Source: Blautia sp. An81 (lineage in GTDB: Bacteria; Bacillota; Clostridia; Lachnospirales; Lachnospiraceae). From it: a stretch of DNA of 64,000 bases. The notes beneath the pieces were generated by a model that worked only from the letters and a program-made list of their open reading frames with translations, was not told the DNA's origin and searched no databases. Shown piece by piece: positions 18,374 to 27,381 of the stretch. Each line of letters opens with the position of its first letter. Within the stretch, counting starts at the first letter, position 1. A program made the position numbers and the translations under genes. The stretch spans positions 1 to 64,000 of the forward strand of contig NZ_NFHH01000002.1 in NCBI RefSeq assembly GCF_002161285.1, written 5' to 3'.

Positions 18374-19193
18374 TTTGCTTCTCCTGCGCGTGGTCTAAGG
18401 TGGATTGGAGAAATTCCGTCAGCGCCTGACCGAACTTGTCTAATGCTTCCTTTTGCACACCGTCCATCCCCGCTGCGCTCTGGGTGACGGCGGCGGAAAT
18501 CATTTCGGGCGTGATGGTCGGAGTATGAACATCCGCCCCTTTGGTGAGTTCGGTAAACATCTGCTGAGTGATGCCCTTGGTCAAGGACTGCGCTGCTGTG
18601 AAATCGTTGCCGATCTCTTTCTTCACTTCCCGCAGCGCCGCCATAAATGTGTTCTGTATCATCGTCAGGTCTGCCTGATATACGGGAACTTTCTGCCGGT
18701 TGACAGTTCTGGCCGCCTGCACCGCAGCGTCTGTTTTATTGTTTCGGCGCAGCATGGCGCTGAGAGTAGTAAGCATCTGGTTCTGTCCGGCGAAACCGGC
18801 GGCCAGCGTATCGTCAAAATATTGCTCAATCATATAGGTGACTTCTGCAAAGCGAGGGCTTTCCAAAAGGCGGTTGACGATCTCTGCATTGGCTTTTCCG
18901 GTGTACAGATTCCGCGCCGCCTGCACCGACAGGCCCAGTTCTTCAATATCAAAATTTGTCCGGTCGGGCGTGTTGACTTCCCCCAGCAGGAAATCTGTGG
19001 AGACTTCAAACACTTTCGCAATGCGGAGCAAATGTTCTGTGCTGATCTTATCAGTCTTACCGCTGACAAACCGGCTGATGGCGCTCTCGGTGCTGCCGAT
19101 GCGGGTCGCCAGCTGTGCCTGGGTAATTTTATGTTCCTTCATAAGCTCCTGCATCCGCTGCCGGATATTGCCGGGCAGATAGGCTCCCTCCAT
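18354..19193 (-). CDS. XRE-family HTH regulator with helical C-terminal domain
   Basis: A 279-residue protein. Residues 8-70 form a lambda-repressor-type HTH (ITQAQLATRIGSTESAISRF) ending in a linker (STDFLLGEVNTP). The rest is helical and of unknown fold. ATG 19193 was chosen over GTG 19202 because GAGAGG is correctly spaced for it. It is cotranscribed with the sigma-like gene and divergent from the primase at 19427. It probably keeps the element quiet or controls both directions; that is inference from position. Confidence 0.75.
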   Translation of the reverse strand: MEGAYLPGNIRQRMQELMKEHKITQAQLATRIGSTESAISRFVSGKTDKISTEHLLRIAKVFEVSTDFLLGEVNTPDRTNFDIEELGLSVQAARNLYTGKANAEIVNRLLESPRFAEVTYMIEQYFDDTLAAGFAGQNQMLTTLSAMLRRNNKTDAAVQAARTVNRQKVPVYQADLTMIQNTFMAALREVKKEIGNDFTAAQSLTKGITQQMFTELTKGADVHTPTITPEMISAAVTQSAAGMDGVQKEALDKFGQALTEFLQSTLDHAQEKQNADPEQ

Positions 19194-19275
19194 GTGACGC
19201 ACCTCTCTTCTGAAAACTCTCTTTATCCATTATACCTGATAAAACCAGCGCGGGCAAATGCTTTCCGCTGGCTTC

Positions 19276-19326
19276 GCCGCTCTGAGGTCTTGCATTTTTG
19301 CAAGATTTCAGGGCGGCGTTTTTTCA
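19276..19326 (+). terminator. Long hairpin with T-run between the divergent XRE and primase genes
   Basis: GCCGC..CTGA..TCTTGCA pairs with TGCAAGA..TCAG..GCGGC over a TTTT loop and is followed by GTTTTTTC. Read rightwards it is a good intrinsic terminator or attenuator in the leader of the primase gene at 19427. TCTTGCA recurs just after it. Confidence 0.55.
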
Positions 19327-19426
19327 TTTCTTGCACTTTTAGCGGATTTTTCGGTTTATAGGCTTTTTCCCCGTATATTCAGGCAGACGGGCAGATACCG
19401 TCAATAAATAATGGAGGACAAAGCCT

Positions 19427-20047
19427 ATGAATTTATTTGAAACTGTAAAATCCGCTGTCACCGTGAAGCAGGCCGCCGAATACTACGGCTGTAAGGTCAA
19501 CCGGGGCGATATGATCTGCTGCCCCTTCCACGATGACCGGCATCCCAGCATGAAGCTGAACAGGGATTATTTCTATTGCTTTGGCTGCGGGGCTACCGGG
19601 GATGTGATCGATTTTGTGGCGCGGCTGTTCGGCCTGAGCAGCTACGAGGCCGCAAAGAAGCTGGCCTATGACTTTGGCATCGACCCGGACAAGCCCCCGG
19701 CAGCGATGGCTTTGAAAAAGCCCTATCCGCTGGCGCAGGCTTTCCGCAACGATGAGATACACTGCCAGCGGGTGCTCTGCGATTATCTGCATCTGCTGGA
19801 ACGCTGGAAGGTCGAATATGCCCCGCAATCGCCGGAGGATGAACTGGATGACCGCTTTGTGGAAGCCTGTCATATGATCGAGTATGTAAATGATTTGTTG
19901 GACGTTCTCATGTTTGCGGAACTGAAGCAGCGTGTGAAAGCGGTGGATATGCTGCTGAAGGACGGCACTATCACCGCGCTGGAGCAGCGGCTCAGACGTC
20001 TGGAAAAGGAGGTGCAGCACCGTGGCGAAGAACGAGCAATCGCGTGA
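19427..20047 (+). CDS. CHC2 zinc-finger DNA primase of the element
   Basis: A 206-residue protein starting with a CHC2 zinc ribbon: CCPFHDDRHPS near 32 and YCFGCGATGDVIDFV near 50 supply the Cys/His ligands typical of DnaG-type primase N-termini. No TOPRIM catalytic domain follows, so it may act with the overlapping helicase gene as a split primase-helicase. AGGAC precedes the ATG. Its last 26 bases overlap the next gene. Role: replication of the excised element. Confidence 0.85.
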   Translation: MNLFETVKSAVTVKQAAEYYGCKVNRGDMICCPFHDDRHPSMKLNRDYFYCFGCGATGDVIDFVARLFGLSSYEAAKKLAYDFGIDPDKPPAAMALKKPYPLAQAFRNDEIHCQRVLCDYLHLLERWKVEYAPQSPEDELDDRFVEACHMIEYVNDLLDVLMFAELKQRVKAVDMLLKDGTITALEQRLRRLEKEVQHRGEERAIA

Positions 20048-21395
20048 GGCCAACCAGCCCATCTGGTTTGACGGCAAGAGTATCAATGAAGCCCTGTTTT
20101 GTGATGATTTTCTCGACAGACACAAAATCATCTACACAAACGGGGCTTTTTTCACGCCTGATGGCCGCGTGACCGATGAGCTGCCACTGCGTGGAGAAAT
20201 TTTTGAGGAACTGAAATGCTGTGCGGTCAGCAATATCCCCCGCAAAATCAGCAATATCGTGGAGCTGATGAAGCTGGCGGCGCTGGTAGAGGATTTCCCG
20301 CCGGAGGCTGACCGCATTCATCTGGCAAACGGCACGTTGTTTCTGGATGGCTCCTTTACGGAGGGAAAACCGGACATCGTGCGTTGCCGCCTGCCGGTGG
20401 CCTATAATCCCGATGCGCCCACGCCGACCCGCTGGCTGGCTTTTCTGGATGGGCTTCTTTACCCGGAGGACATTCCCACTTTGCAGGAATATATCGGCTA
20501 CTGCCTGATCCCCAGCAACAAGGGACAGCGCATGATGGTCATTAAGGGCAATGGCGGCGAGGGTAAGAGCCAGATCGGCGCGGTGCTGTCCGCCCTGTTC
20601 GGCAGCAACATGAAGGACGGCAGCATCGGCAAAATTTCCGAGAACCGTTTTGCCCGCGCTGATCTGGAACACATTCTGCTGTGTGTCGATGATGATATGC
20701 GGATGGAGGCCCTGCGGCAGACCAACTATGTCAAATCCATCGTCACCGCACAGGGTAAAATGGATTTGGAGCGTAAAGGCAAGCAGAGCTATCAGGGATG
20801 GATGTGCGCCCGGCTGCTGGCATTCAGCAATGGCGACTTGCAGGCTCTCTTTGACCGCAGTGATGGCTTTTATCGGCGGCAGTTGGTGCTGACCGCCAAA
20901 GAGAAACCTGCCGACCGTGTGGATGATCCCGACCTGGCAGAGAAGATGAAGGCCGAGGTGGAGGGCATTCTGCTGTGGGCTTTTGCGGGATTGCAGCGGT
21001 TGGTAGCGAACAACTTCAAGTTCACCGAGAGCCAGCGCACCAAAGAGAACCGGGAGGCCGTCAAGCGGGACAACAATAACGTGTTTGATTTTCTGGAATC
21101 CGAGGGCTATATCCGGCTGAAAGCGGATGCGTCCATCAGTTCAAAGGATTGCTACGACATTTACCGGATGTGGTGCGAGGAAAATAGCCTGACTGCACTC
21201 AAACGCCGCAGCTTCAGCGATGCGCTGGTGGCAGCCTGCGGTAAGTACAATCTGGAACACTGCAACACGATTACCAATTCGGCAGGACGCCGGGTATGGG
21301 GCTTTATGGGGATCGAGGCAGTGGCAAGGCCGCATATAAACGAGTTTACGGACGCTTCACAGTGTACGTACGTACCGGAAGACTGGCGGGATTGA
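20022..21395 (+). CDS. Phage/plasmid primase-helicase, P4 C-terminal type
   Basis: A 457-residue superfamily 3 helicase of the P4/D5 family. Walker A GNGGEGKSQIG lies near 179, Walker B LLCVDDDM near 223, and an SF3 sensor region (LLAFSNGDLQAL) near 266. A C-terminal winged-helix-like segment follows. The GTG start at 20022 has AAGGAGG 9 bases upstream. With the upstream CHC2 primase it forms the replication module. The last codons overlap one arm of an inverted repeat (21364-21425). Confidence 0.85.
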   Translation: MAKNEQSREANQPIWFDGKSINEALFCDDFLDRHKIIYTNGAFFTPDGRVTDELPLRGEIFEELKCCAVSNIPRKISNIVELMKLAALVEDFPPEADRIHLANGTLFLDGSFTEGKPDIVRCRLPVAYNPDAPTPTRWLAFLDGLLYPEDIPTLQEYIGYCLIPSNKGQRMMVIKGNGGEGKSQIGAVLSALFGSNMKDGSIGKISENRFARADLEHILLCVDDDMRMEALRQTNYVKSIVTAQGKMDLERKGKQSYQGWMCARLLAFSNGDLQALFDRSDGFYRRQLVLTAKEKPADRVDDPDLAEKMKAEVEGILLWAFAGLQRLVANNFKFTESQRTKENREAVKRDNNNVFDFLESEGYIRLKADASISSKDCYDIYRMWCEENSLTALKRRSFSDALVAACGKYNLEHCNTITNSAGRRVWGFMGIEAVARPHINEFTDASQCTYVPEDWRD

Positions 21396-21425
21396 TTTCC
21401 GATCTGGTCGCCGGTACGTATGTAC
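21364..21425. repeat. 15-bp inverted repeat at the end of the helicase gene
   Basis: GTACGTACGTACCGG (21364-21378) pairs with CCGGTACGTATGTAC (21411-21425) with one mismatch. The left arm is inside the coding end and the right arm beyond the stop. Confidence 0.55.
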
Positions 21426-21988
21426 GCAGCGATTGACCCTGTTACCTCATATATTGTAGAGGAGCTTCATTTGGATAAAGTGGTCGTGCCCATTTTGGGT
21501 ACACCTATTTTGATGTGTAAAAGTGGTTATGGATATTTTGTCCACCACCAGAACCGTGAAATTCTTCGCGCTTTTGTGCTGTGAAGTAGGTGTGGTCATT
21601 TTGACCACACCTGAAGCGGTCAGCAAAAGCGGTGATTTTGCAGGCATATTTTAGAGCAATCTCAAAACAGCGAAATGTTTCTCTTTTATCCGTATACAGT
21701 TCGCCGGATGGCGGCTCACGGAACGACGTACAGATTGCAGCATTTTGTGACAATACAGCCCGAACAGTGAAAAGTCCCGCATTTCTGTGAAGTCGAATAT
21801 TCCGCCGTTGACCAACGATACGCAGGGAATCATTTCTATCGCAAAACAGCATTTGCACAAATTTCACCATTGACCAAAGCCGGTGCGCTCCCCAGCGTAG
21901 CCGGTTCTTTTTATGACGCAACCGAAAATCATGTTTTATCTATCAAGTGACAAAGGGCTTCACTTGCGAAAATGGAGGAATATATTTT
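21396..21988. other. Gene-free region of the element with hairpins
   Basis: No supported gene. It contains the right arm of the 15-bp inverted repeat and a perfect 11-bp hairpin AGGTGTGGTCA-TTT-TGACCACACCT (21588-21612), plus a weaker GTGCCCA-TTT-TGGGTAC near 21488. The location between the replication and mobilization genes suits a replication origin or regulatory site. Confidence 0.5.
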
Positions 21989-22207
21989 ATGAAGTCAAGT
22001 ATCCGAAACGAAATCAAGGCGCAGATCATCCGCGCCGGTTACACCATGCAGGAAGTCGTTGACCAGCTGCACGATGAGTATGGGTGGAGCGACAGCGTAT
22101 CCAATCTTTCCGGAAAATTGCAGCGGGAATCACTGCGGTATCGGGAGGCCGTAGAACTGGCTGACGTGCTGGGATATGACATTGTCTGGCAGAAACGGAG
22201 GGATTGA
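21989..22207 (+). CDS. Small putative HTH protein upstream of the relaxase
   Basis: A 72-residue basic protein (MKSSIRNEIKAQIIRAG at the start, then a predicted HTH around YTMQEVVDQLHDEYGWS). ATG 21989 follows GGAGG by 11 bases. It ends two bases before the relaxase start, so the two are coupled. Small DNA-binding proteins in this position may be relaxase accessory factors that bind oriT or the mob promoter. The specific function is unknown. Confidence 0.6.
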   Translation: MKSSIRNEIKAQIIRAGYTMQEVVDQLHDEYGWSDSVSNLSGKLQRESLRYREAVELADVLGYDIVWQKRRD

Positions 22208-22209
22208 GC

Positions 22210-23196
22210 ATGGAAAAAGCACAGTACGCGATTATGCGATTTGCAAAATACAAGGGTCCTGAAATCGGCAATATCGAGGCCCATAACGAGCGCACAAAGG
22301 AAAAGTACGCCAGTAATCCCGATGTGGATACCAGCCGAAGCAAGTACAACTTCCATCTGGTCAAACCGCCCAGCAAGTACCGGGCGGAGTCAGAGAGGCA
22401 AATTGCCGCTGCCGGATGCCGTACCCGGAAAGACAGTATTCGTATGATCGAGACGCTGTTCACAGCCAGCCCGGAGTTCTTTAAGGGAAAGAAACGGGCG
22501 GAAATTCGGGTGTTTTTCGAGGAAGCTCTGCTCTTTCTGGAACAGCATCAGTCCAAAGAGACAATTATATCCGCCGTGGTGCATATGGACGAGAAAACGC
22601 CCCACATGCACCTTTGTTTTGTACCTTTGACGGAGGATGGCAGGCTCAGCGCCAAAGACATTATGGGCAACAAAAAGAAGCTGACCTGGTGGCAGGATGA
22701 ATTTTGGAAACACATGGTCAAGAAGTTCCCGGATTTGGAACGAGGCGAAAGCGCCAGCCTGACCGGGCGCGACCACATCCCGCCCCGCGTATTTAAGGAG
22801 ATGACCAGACTGACCAAACAGAAAAGCAAACTGGAAGATCTGCTCACCGGAATCAATCCCTTTAACGCCAAAAGCCGGGCGGAGGAAATCTGCAAGATTC
22901 TGGATACCTATATTCCCAGCGTAGAGAAGATGGACACGCTGCTGCGGAAATATGGCGTAGTCTTCACGAAAACAGCATCCGAAAACAAAAAGCTGAAAAC
23001 GAAAAATGCCGAACTGGAAGAATCTCTTGCATCGGCGCAGAAGGTCAGCACATTAAAGCAGATCGAAGACCTCAAGCTAGGGCGCGACTATGACAGTGCT
23101 GTGGCGATTTTGGAACAGATACCGGCAGAAGTTTTGAACATCTATGCGCAGAGCAGCCATAGAGGAAAGGAGCGGCCTATTGAGCAAAGTTTATGA
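22210..23196 (+). CDS. mobV: MobV-family relaxase (Pre/Mob)
   Basis: A 328-residue plasmid mobilization relaxase. The three MobV motifs are visible: HNERTK near residue 25, NFHLV near 46, and the metal-binding HMDEKTPHMHL near 125. The C-terminus is coiled coil. It nicks oriT and leads the transferred strand into a recipient. ATG 22210 follows GGAGGG by 6 bases and is preferred over the overlapping TTG 22204. The matching oriT is 4.7 kb upstream at 17463-17505 rather than next to the gene, as is more common. Confidence 0.92.
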   Translation: MEKAQYAIMRFAKYKGPEIGNIEAHNERTKEKYASNPDVDTSRSKYNFHLVKPPSKYRAESERQIAAAGCRTRKDSIRMIETLFTASPEFFKGKKRAEIRVFFEEALLFLEQHQSKETIISAVVHMDEKTPHMHLCFVPLTEDGRLSAKDIMGNKKKLTWWQDEFWKHMVKKFPDLERGESASLTGRDHIPPRVFKEMTRLTKQKSKLEDLLTGINPFNAKSRAEEICKILDTYIPSVEKMDTLLRKYGVVFTKTASENKKLKTKNAELEESLASAQKVSTLKQIEDLKLGRDYDSAVAILEQIPAEVLNIYAQSSHRGKERPIEQSL

Positions 23197-23377
23197 TGAT
23201 CCGAAATATAATGCGGCGTTTGACCGCTGTGTTGATGTAATGGCGCGGCTGTTGCAGAAGTACGGGCCGCAGCTGTTGAGGCAGATGCAGGAGACTGCGA
23301 AGGATAGCTGTACACAGTCTGCGGTATCAGGAAAGCAACCCGTTCCTGTGTATCAGGAATTTGACAAAGCCGCTTGA
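23180..23377 (+). CDS. Small conserved protein downstream of the relaxase
   Basis: A 65-residue protein starting at TTG 23180 (AAAGGAG 6 bases upstream), overlapping the relaxase end by 17 bases. The sequence begins MSKVYDDPKYNAAFDRC and is helical, with no recognised domain. Its coupling to the relaxase suggests a mobilization accessory role. Confidence 0.5.
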   Translation: MSKVYDDPKYNAAFDRCVDVMARLLQKYGPQLLRQMQETAKDSCTQSAVSGKQPVPVYQEFDKAA

Positions 23378-23391
23378 TATAAATTAAATTT

Positions 23392-23440
23392 ACACGTTGC
23401 GTATTTGCTTGGCGCATGCTATAATAAATACGCAACGTGT
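23392..23440 (+). promoter_or_regulatory. Promoter enclosed by a perfect 15-bp inverted repeat
   Basis: ACACGTTGCGTATTT (23392-23406) and its exact complement (23426-23440) flank TTGCGT (23397-23402) and TATAAT (23420-23425), which are 17 bp apart. A repressor bound here would cover both promoter boxes. The HTH gene starting at 23466 is the obvious candidate. Confidence 0.75.
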
Positions 23441-23465
23441 ATTTTTGCTTTATGGGGTAAATGAA

Positions 23466-23711
23466 ATGGACTGCAAAACCAAAATAAAAGAATTGCGGGA
23501 AAGCACTGGCATGAATCGCAAGGAATTTTGTAAATATTTTCAGATTCCCTATCGGACTGTGACAGAATGGGAACTGGATAACCGCCATGCGCCGGAATAT
23601 GTGCTCCGTTTGTTGGAGTACTACATTCAGAATGAAGGTCTGGCGAAGAAGAAAGTTACGGATGAATGTTCAGAGATGGAAGAAAGGGGCGGCCTGCATG
23701 AAAAAAACTAA
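23466..23711 (+). CDS. Small HTH regulator preceding the recombinase
   Basis: An 81-residue protein with a short HTH: IKELRESTGMNRKEFCKYF followed by PYRTVTEWELDNRHAP, of the type seen in XRE-like excisionase/repressor proteins of mobile elements. ATG 23466 lies downstream of the promoter at 23392-23440, which excludes earlier in-frame starts. It overlaps the recombinase start by 14 bases. It probably autoregulates and controls recombinase expression through the flanking inverted repeat. Confidence 0.7.
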   Translation: MDCKTKIKELRESTGMNRKEFCKYFQIPYRTVTEWELDNRHAPEYVLRLLEYYIQNEGLAKKKVTDECSEMEERGGLHEKN

Positions 23712-25551
23712 AACAAAATGCTATCTCTACACACGGGTATCTACTTCCATGCAGGTGGACGGATACAGTCTGGATGCTCAGCGAGACAAACTGCGGAAAT
23801 ACGCTGAATACGAAGATATGGTAGTGGCCGGTGAATATTCTGATGAAGGCTTTTCCGGCAAGAATATTCAGGGCAGACATGAATTCCAGCGGATGCTGCA
23901 AGACATTCAGGACTGCAAAGACGGCGTGGAATATGTGCTGGTATTCAAGCTGTCCCGGTTCGGCAGGAATGCCGCTGATGTGCTGAATTCTTTGCAGCTG
24001 ATGCAGGATTTCGGTGTCAATCTGATTTGTGTGGAAGATGGCATTGACAGTTCCAAAGATTCCGGCAAACTGATGATTTCTGTCCTTTCTGCGGTGGCAG
24101 AGATAGAGCGTGAGAATATCCGGACACAGACGATGGCTGGACGGGAGCAGAAAGCCCGTGAAGGAAAATGGAACGGCGGCTTTGCCCCTTATGGATACCG
24201 TCTTGAAAAAGGCGAACTGCTGATTGCTGAGGATGAAGTGGACGTGATCCGAACTATCTTTGACCGCTATATTCACACCAACGATGGCGTCAGCGGCGTG
24301 GCAAAATATCTGAACCGGCAGGGCTTTGTGAAGAAGTTAAGGCAGAACGGCACCATTCCCGGTTTTTCTGCCAGCTTTGTGAAGAGTATCATTGACAATC
24401 CGGTATATATGGGAAAAATCGCCTATGGCAGACGCCGGACAGAAAAGAAGCTGGGCACCCGGAATGAGATGCACGTGGTTGAACAATCGGAGTTCCCTGT
24501 GTACGAAGGAAAACACGAGGCTATCATTTCAGAAGAAGATTGGAACCTCGCGCAGGAGAAGCGGAAAGTCAATGCTTATCGGCGCGAGAAGGTCAACGAT
24601 CCTACCCATGCGCATATTCTGTCCGGCATTCTGAAATGCCCCTGCTGTGGTAAAAGCCTATATGGGAATATTGCAAAAGCCCACAGCAAGGACAAAAAGA
24701 CCCGCTATTACTATTACTGCAAGAATACGGTAACGCCAACAGGCCACGAGTGCACTTTCCGGCTGAACATTGAACAGACAGAGATGAACCGCATGGTAGC
24801 GTCAATTATCTCCGCTATGGTCAGCGACCCACGGTTTGCGGATGCAATCAAGGCGAAAATTGGCTCCGCTGTCGATACGAACGACTTAGAGAAACAGCTG
24901 GAAGCGTTGCAAGCGCAGCTTCGGCAGACGTTAGGCACAAAAGCCCGCCTGGAACGGCAGATGGACAATTTGGATGTGAATGACCCGTATTATGACCGAA
25001 AAATTTCTGATTTGCAGCGCCGCTATGACGAGCAATATGGTAAAATAGATGAGGTCGAAGTTCAGATTGACGATGTGCAAAGCCAGATACGGAGCATCCG
25101 GCAGGAGAAAATTTCGGGTGATAATATCTACCGTCTGTTGCTGGCATTCGATCAGGTCTATGAAGCAGCCTCCGAAGTGGAGCGGAAGGAGTTCATGCGG
25201 GCGTTTATTGAGCGGATTGAGTTATTCCCGGAAAAGCAGCCGGATGGCAACTGGATTAGGAAGATTATCTTCAACTTCCCTGTCCCGGTGAATGGAACAG
25301 AAGTGAAAGAATTGCCCTTGGAAAATGAAACAATGGTCGAGACGGTTGTACTTTTGTCCCACAAATCCCCGGACAGTGCTATTAGCGTAAAGGTAGAATT
25401 TGGAGAAGGCAACGATAAGATATCATTGGATGCGATTGCAGAACGGGCGAAGAAATATCAGCCGAAACCGAAAATTACATATAAAATGATACAGGAATAT
25501 GTGGAGCAGAAGTATGGATTTAAGGTACATACCGCTATATTGCAGAAGTGA
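23698..25551 (+). CDS. Large serine recombinase (integrase of the element), C-terminus fused to rlmD sequence
   Basis: A 617-residue serine integrase that joins attP and attB. The resolvase domain starts YTRVSTSMQVDGYSLDAQ with the catalytic serine near residue 14. A recombinase domain, a zinc ribbon (CPCCGKSLYG, then YYYC) near 316-345 and a coiled coil follow. After about residue 547 the protein enters attR and reads into an rlmD 3' remnant (VETVVLLSHKSPDS), so the last ~70 residues depend on the integration site. ATG 23698 was chosen because AAAGGGG precedes it and earlier starts lie in the HTH gene. Confidence 0.9.
   Translation: MKKTKTKCYLYTRVSTSMQVDGYSLDAQRDKLRKYAEYEDMVVAGEYSDEGFSGKNIQGRHEFQRMLQDIQDCKDGVEYVLVFKLSRFGRNAADVLNSLQLMQDFGVNLICVEDGIDSSKDSGKLMISVLSAVAEIERENIRTQTMAGREQKAREGKWNGGFAPYGYRLEKGELLIAEDEVDVIRTIFDRYIHTNDGVSGVAKYLNRQGFVKKLRQNGTIPGFSASFVKSIIDNPVYMGKIAYGRRRTEKKLGTRNEMHVVEQSEFPVYEGKHEAIISEEDWNLAQEKRKVNAYRREKVNDPTHAHILSGILKCPCCGKSLYGNIAKAHSKDKKTRYYYYCKNTVTPTGHECTFRLNIEQTEMNRMVASIISAMVSDPRFADAIKAKIGSAVDTNDLEKQLEALQAQLRQTLGTKARLERQMDNLDVNDPYYDRKISDLQRRYDEQYGKIDEVEVQIDDVQSQIRSIRQEKISGDNIYRLLLAFDQVYEAASEVERKEFMRAFIERIELFPEKQPDGNWIRKIIFNFPVPVNGTEVKELPLENETMVETVVLLSHKSPDSAISVKVEFGEGNDKISLDAIAERAKKYQPKPKITYKMIQEYVEQKYGFKVHTAILQK
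25339..25349. repeat. Right attachment site (attR)
   Basis: GAGACGGTTGT, identical to 14106-14116. It lies inside the recombinase reading frame at the switch to rlmD-like sequence. Confidence 0.6.
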
Positions 25552-25681
25552 AAAGGGCATTGGGATTAACAATGTATGATGCGCCTAATGCGGCAGAGGA
25601 ATTGAAGCAGCCGAGGAAACATCCGCCGAAAGAAAAGGCAGAAGCGATAATGGAGGCGCTTAAGTATTTTGAGGTAATCTA
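25350..25681 (+). pseudogene. Second rlmD (rumA) 3'-end fragment, with a 1-base deletion
   Basis: From attR rightwards the translation matches the RlmD C-terminal extension (VETVVLLSHKSPDS and TYKMIQEYVEQKYGFKVHTA). Near 25536 one base is missing, so the recombinase frame stops at 25551 while the rlmD-like sequence continues in the next frame (VKRALGLTMYDAPNAAEEL) to a natural-looking end (EAIMEALKYFEVI) at 25681. It is a different rlmD type from the left remnant. It shows that this side was once an rlmD gene end. Confidence 0.75.
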
Positions 25682-25682
25682 A

Positions 25683-25940
25683 ATGGATGAAAATATTTAC
25701 CAGATTGCAGAGCAGATAGTCCAATTACATCAGAAAGCCCATGAGGTTTATTTGCCATTAGTTGAAGATGTGTGCAGCAGAACTGTGTCAGAAGATGAAT
25801 TGTCACATTTGTTAGATTATTTACTGGACTTTGCGTGTGATGAAAAAATCCTGGGATTGTACAAAAGGGTATGTAGAAAGTATTTGGATGTATATCCCGG
25901 TTGTATTAGGGATTATATTGAAGCATATCGGGAAATGTGA
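25683..25940 (+). CDS. Small acidic conserved hypothetical protein
   Basis: An 85-residue helical, acidic protein (MDENIYQIAEQIVQLHQKAH at the start; CDEKILGLYKRVCRKYL near the end). No domain recognised and no signal peptide. GAGGT precedes the ATG, which overlaps the end of the rlmD remnant. Function unknown. Confidence 0.45.
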   Translation: MDENIYQIAEQIVQLHQKAHEVYLPLVEDVCSRTVSEDELSHLLDYLLDFACDEKILGLYKRVCRKYLDVYPGCIRDYIEAYREM

Positions 25941-25956
25941 GGAGAGGAGGATACTT

Positions 25957-26813
25957 ATGGCGAAAATTGTTAAGGAGACTATCCATGCAAAAGGTATTGA
26001 CATAGGAATCTATACTACAAATTTTGAAAATGAATTTATTTCATTAACGGATATTGCAAAATATCGAAATGAGACGACCCGCGATTTGTGATTCAAAACT
26101 GGATGCGAAATAGAAATACAATTGAGTTTTTAGGCGTTTGGGAAGAACTGCATAATCCAGATTTTAACCGTGTGCAATTCGAGGCGGTTAAAAATGAGGC
26201 TGGATTAAATCGTTTTGTTATGACACCGACAAAATGGATTACGCAGATGAATGCTATCGGTATTGTCTCAAAAGCAGGACGTTATGGCGGAACATATGCC
26301 CATAGCGATATTGCCATGTCTTTTGCAACATGGATTTCTCCAGAGTTCCAGCTATATATCATGAAAGATTACAGGAGATTAAAGACTGATGAGAATAGTC
26401 GGCTATCTCTGAATTGGAATTTGAACAGAGAGATTTCTAAGTTGAATTACAGGATACATACTGACGCAATTAAGGATAATTTGATACCGCCAGAATTAAC
26501 ACCTGCACAGGTAGCGTATACCTATGCAAATGAAGCAGATATGCTGAATGTTGTTTGGTTTGGAAAGACGGCTAAGCAATGGAAAGATGAAAATCCGACT
26601 GTTAAAGGGAATATGCGGGACGTAGCAACATTGAATCAGTTACTGGTACTTGCGAATCTGGAAAGTTATAATGCGGTTTTAATAAATCAGGGTAAGAATC
26701 AGAAAGAGAGGATGGAATTGCTTCGGCAGTTGGCGGTACGGCAGTTACAGACATTGGAAACGGTAAACTTAAATAACTTGCCAAAATTAGGCATGGAAAT
26801 CAAAAAGAGATAG
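25957..26813 (+). pseudogene. KilA-N domain protein, frameshifted
   Basis: KilA-N proteins are phage-derived DNA-binding proteins. The gene starts well (GAGGAGGATACTT before ATG 25957) with MAKIVKETIHAKG, but after FISLTDIAKYRNET the frame runs into TGA at 26089. The rest continues in another frame from VIQNWMRNRNTIEFLGVWE and includes TPTKWITQMNAIGI and GGTYAHSDIAMSFATWIS, to 26813. A small indel near 26080 explains the break. The second part could only be translated from an internal start and lacks the first strand of the domain. Confidence 0.8.
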
Positions 26814-26867
26814 GAAAGCATAGAGGAGTAGCATGAAATATATGGGTTTATTGTAACAAATGCTTCT

Positions 26868-27347
26868 ATGAAGAAAAATTTCAAAAACGAATTAAAGCGG
26901 CAACGAGATAGCGTAGCTTTAGAAAAAATGTCTACAATGCCATATGAAGTACTGGCTCTAATGGACGAAATGATAGAGTCAGGAAAAATAAAAAATGAAA
27001 CTCAAAAGAAGATAACAATGGAACAAAATTTTAAACACTTTAAAGAGATTATGAATACGATATATTCTTATGGAACGGAAAAATCCATAAAGATAGTATC
27101 CTTAATGCAAAAAGAAAATTATGCTGCAAATGGGAAAACTGCTTCCTTAGATAAGTATAGAATGATGTCATCATATGTTTTATTAGCAACGCAAATTAAG
27201 CATGATGTCACGGAAATTTCTGTAAGTCCTGAGTTATGGTTTCAAATGCGTTTAACTGATTATGAAGCAAATAGAGAAGAATTTATGAATGCAAATAATA
27301 AGTTGGTAGACGAATTGAAATTAAAAGAGGAATTTAAAATAAAGTAG
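26868..27347 (+). CDS. Hypothetical AT-rich accessory protein
   Basis: A 159-residue, lysine-rich, helical protein with no recognised domain. The coding sequence is clearly more AT-rich than the core genes. The ATG has only a weak upstream ribosome-like sequence. It lies between the broken KilA-N gene and a third copy of the att-like sequence, so it is probably part of an older integrated element. Confidence 0.4.
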   Translation: MKKNFKNELKRQRDSVALEKMSTMPYEVLALMDEMIESGKIKNETQKKITMEQNFKHFKEIMNTIYSYGTEKSIKIVSLMQKENYAANGKTASLDKYRMMSSYVLLATQIKHDVTEISVSPELWFQMRLTDYEANREEFMNANNKLVDELKLKEEFKIK

Positions 27348-27381
27348 GATTTGTATATGTTTTTGTGGGAATCTGGTAATA

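Larger units (their letters stand above)
14106..25349. mobile_element. Integrative mobilizable element, serine recombinase plus MobV relaxase (~11.2 kb)
   Basis: The element runs between two copies of GAGACGGTTGT (14106-14116 and 25339-25349). It carries a large serine recombinase at its right end, a MobV relaxase, an oriT of the pMV158 type, a CHC2 primase, a P4-type helicase, XRE and sigma-like regulators, small mobilization genes and a two-gene cargo. No type IV secretion genes are present, so it would need a helper element. Both ends lie in sequence matching the 3' end of rlmD (rumA), a known target of serine recombinases in Bacillota. Its replication genes are visibly more GC-rich than the flanks. 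Confidence 0.8.

Noticed and set aside
18453-19361. 302-codon plus-strand open frame
   Set aside because: It is antisense to the XRE gene, which has a clear HTH; the length reflects high GC content.
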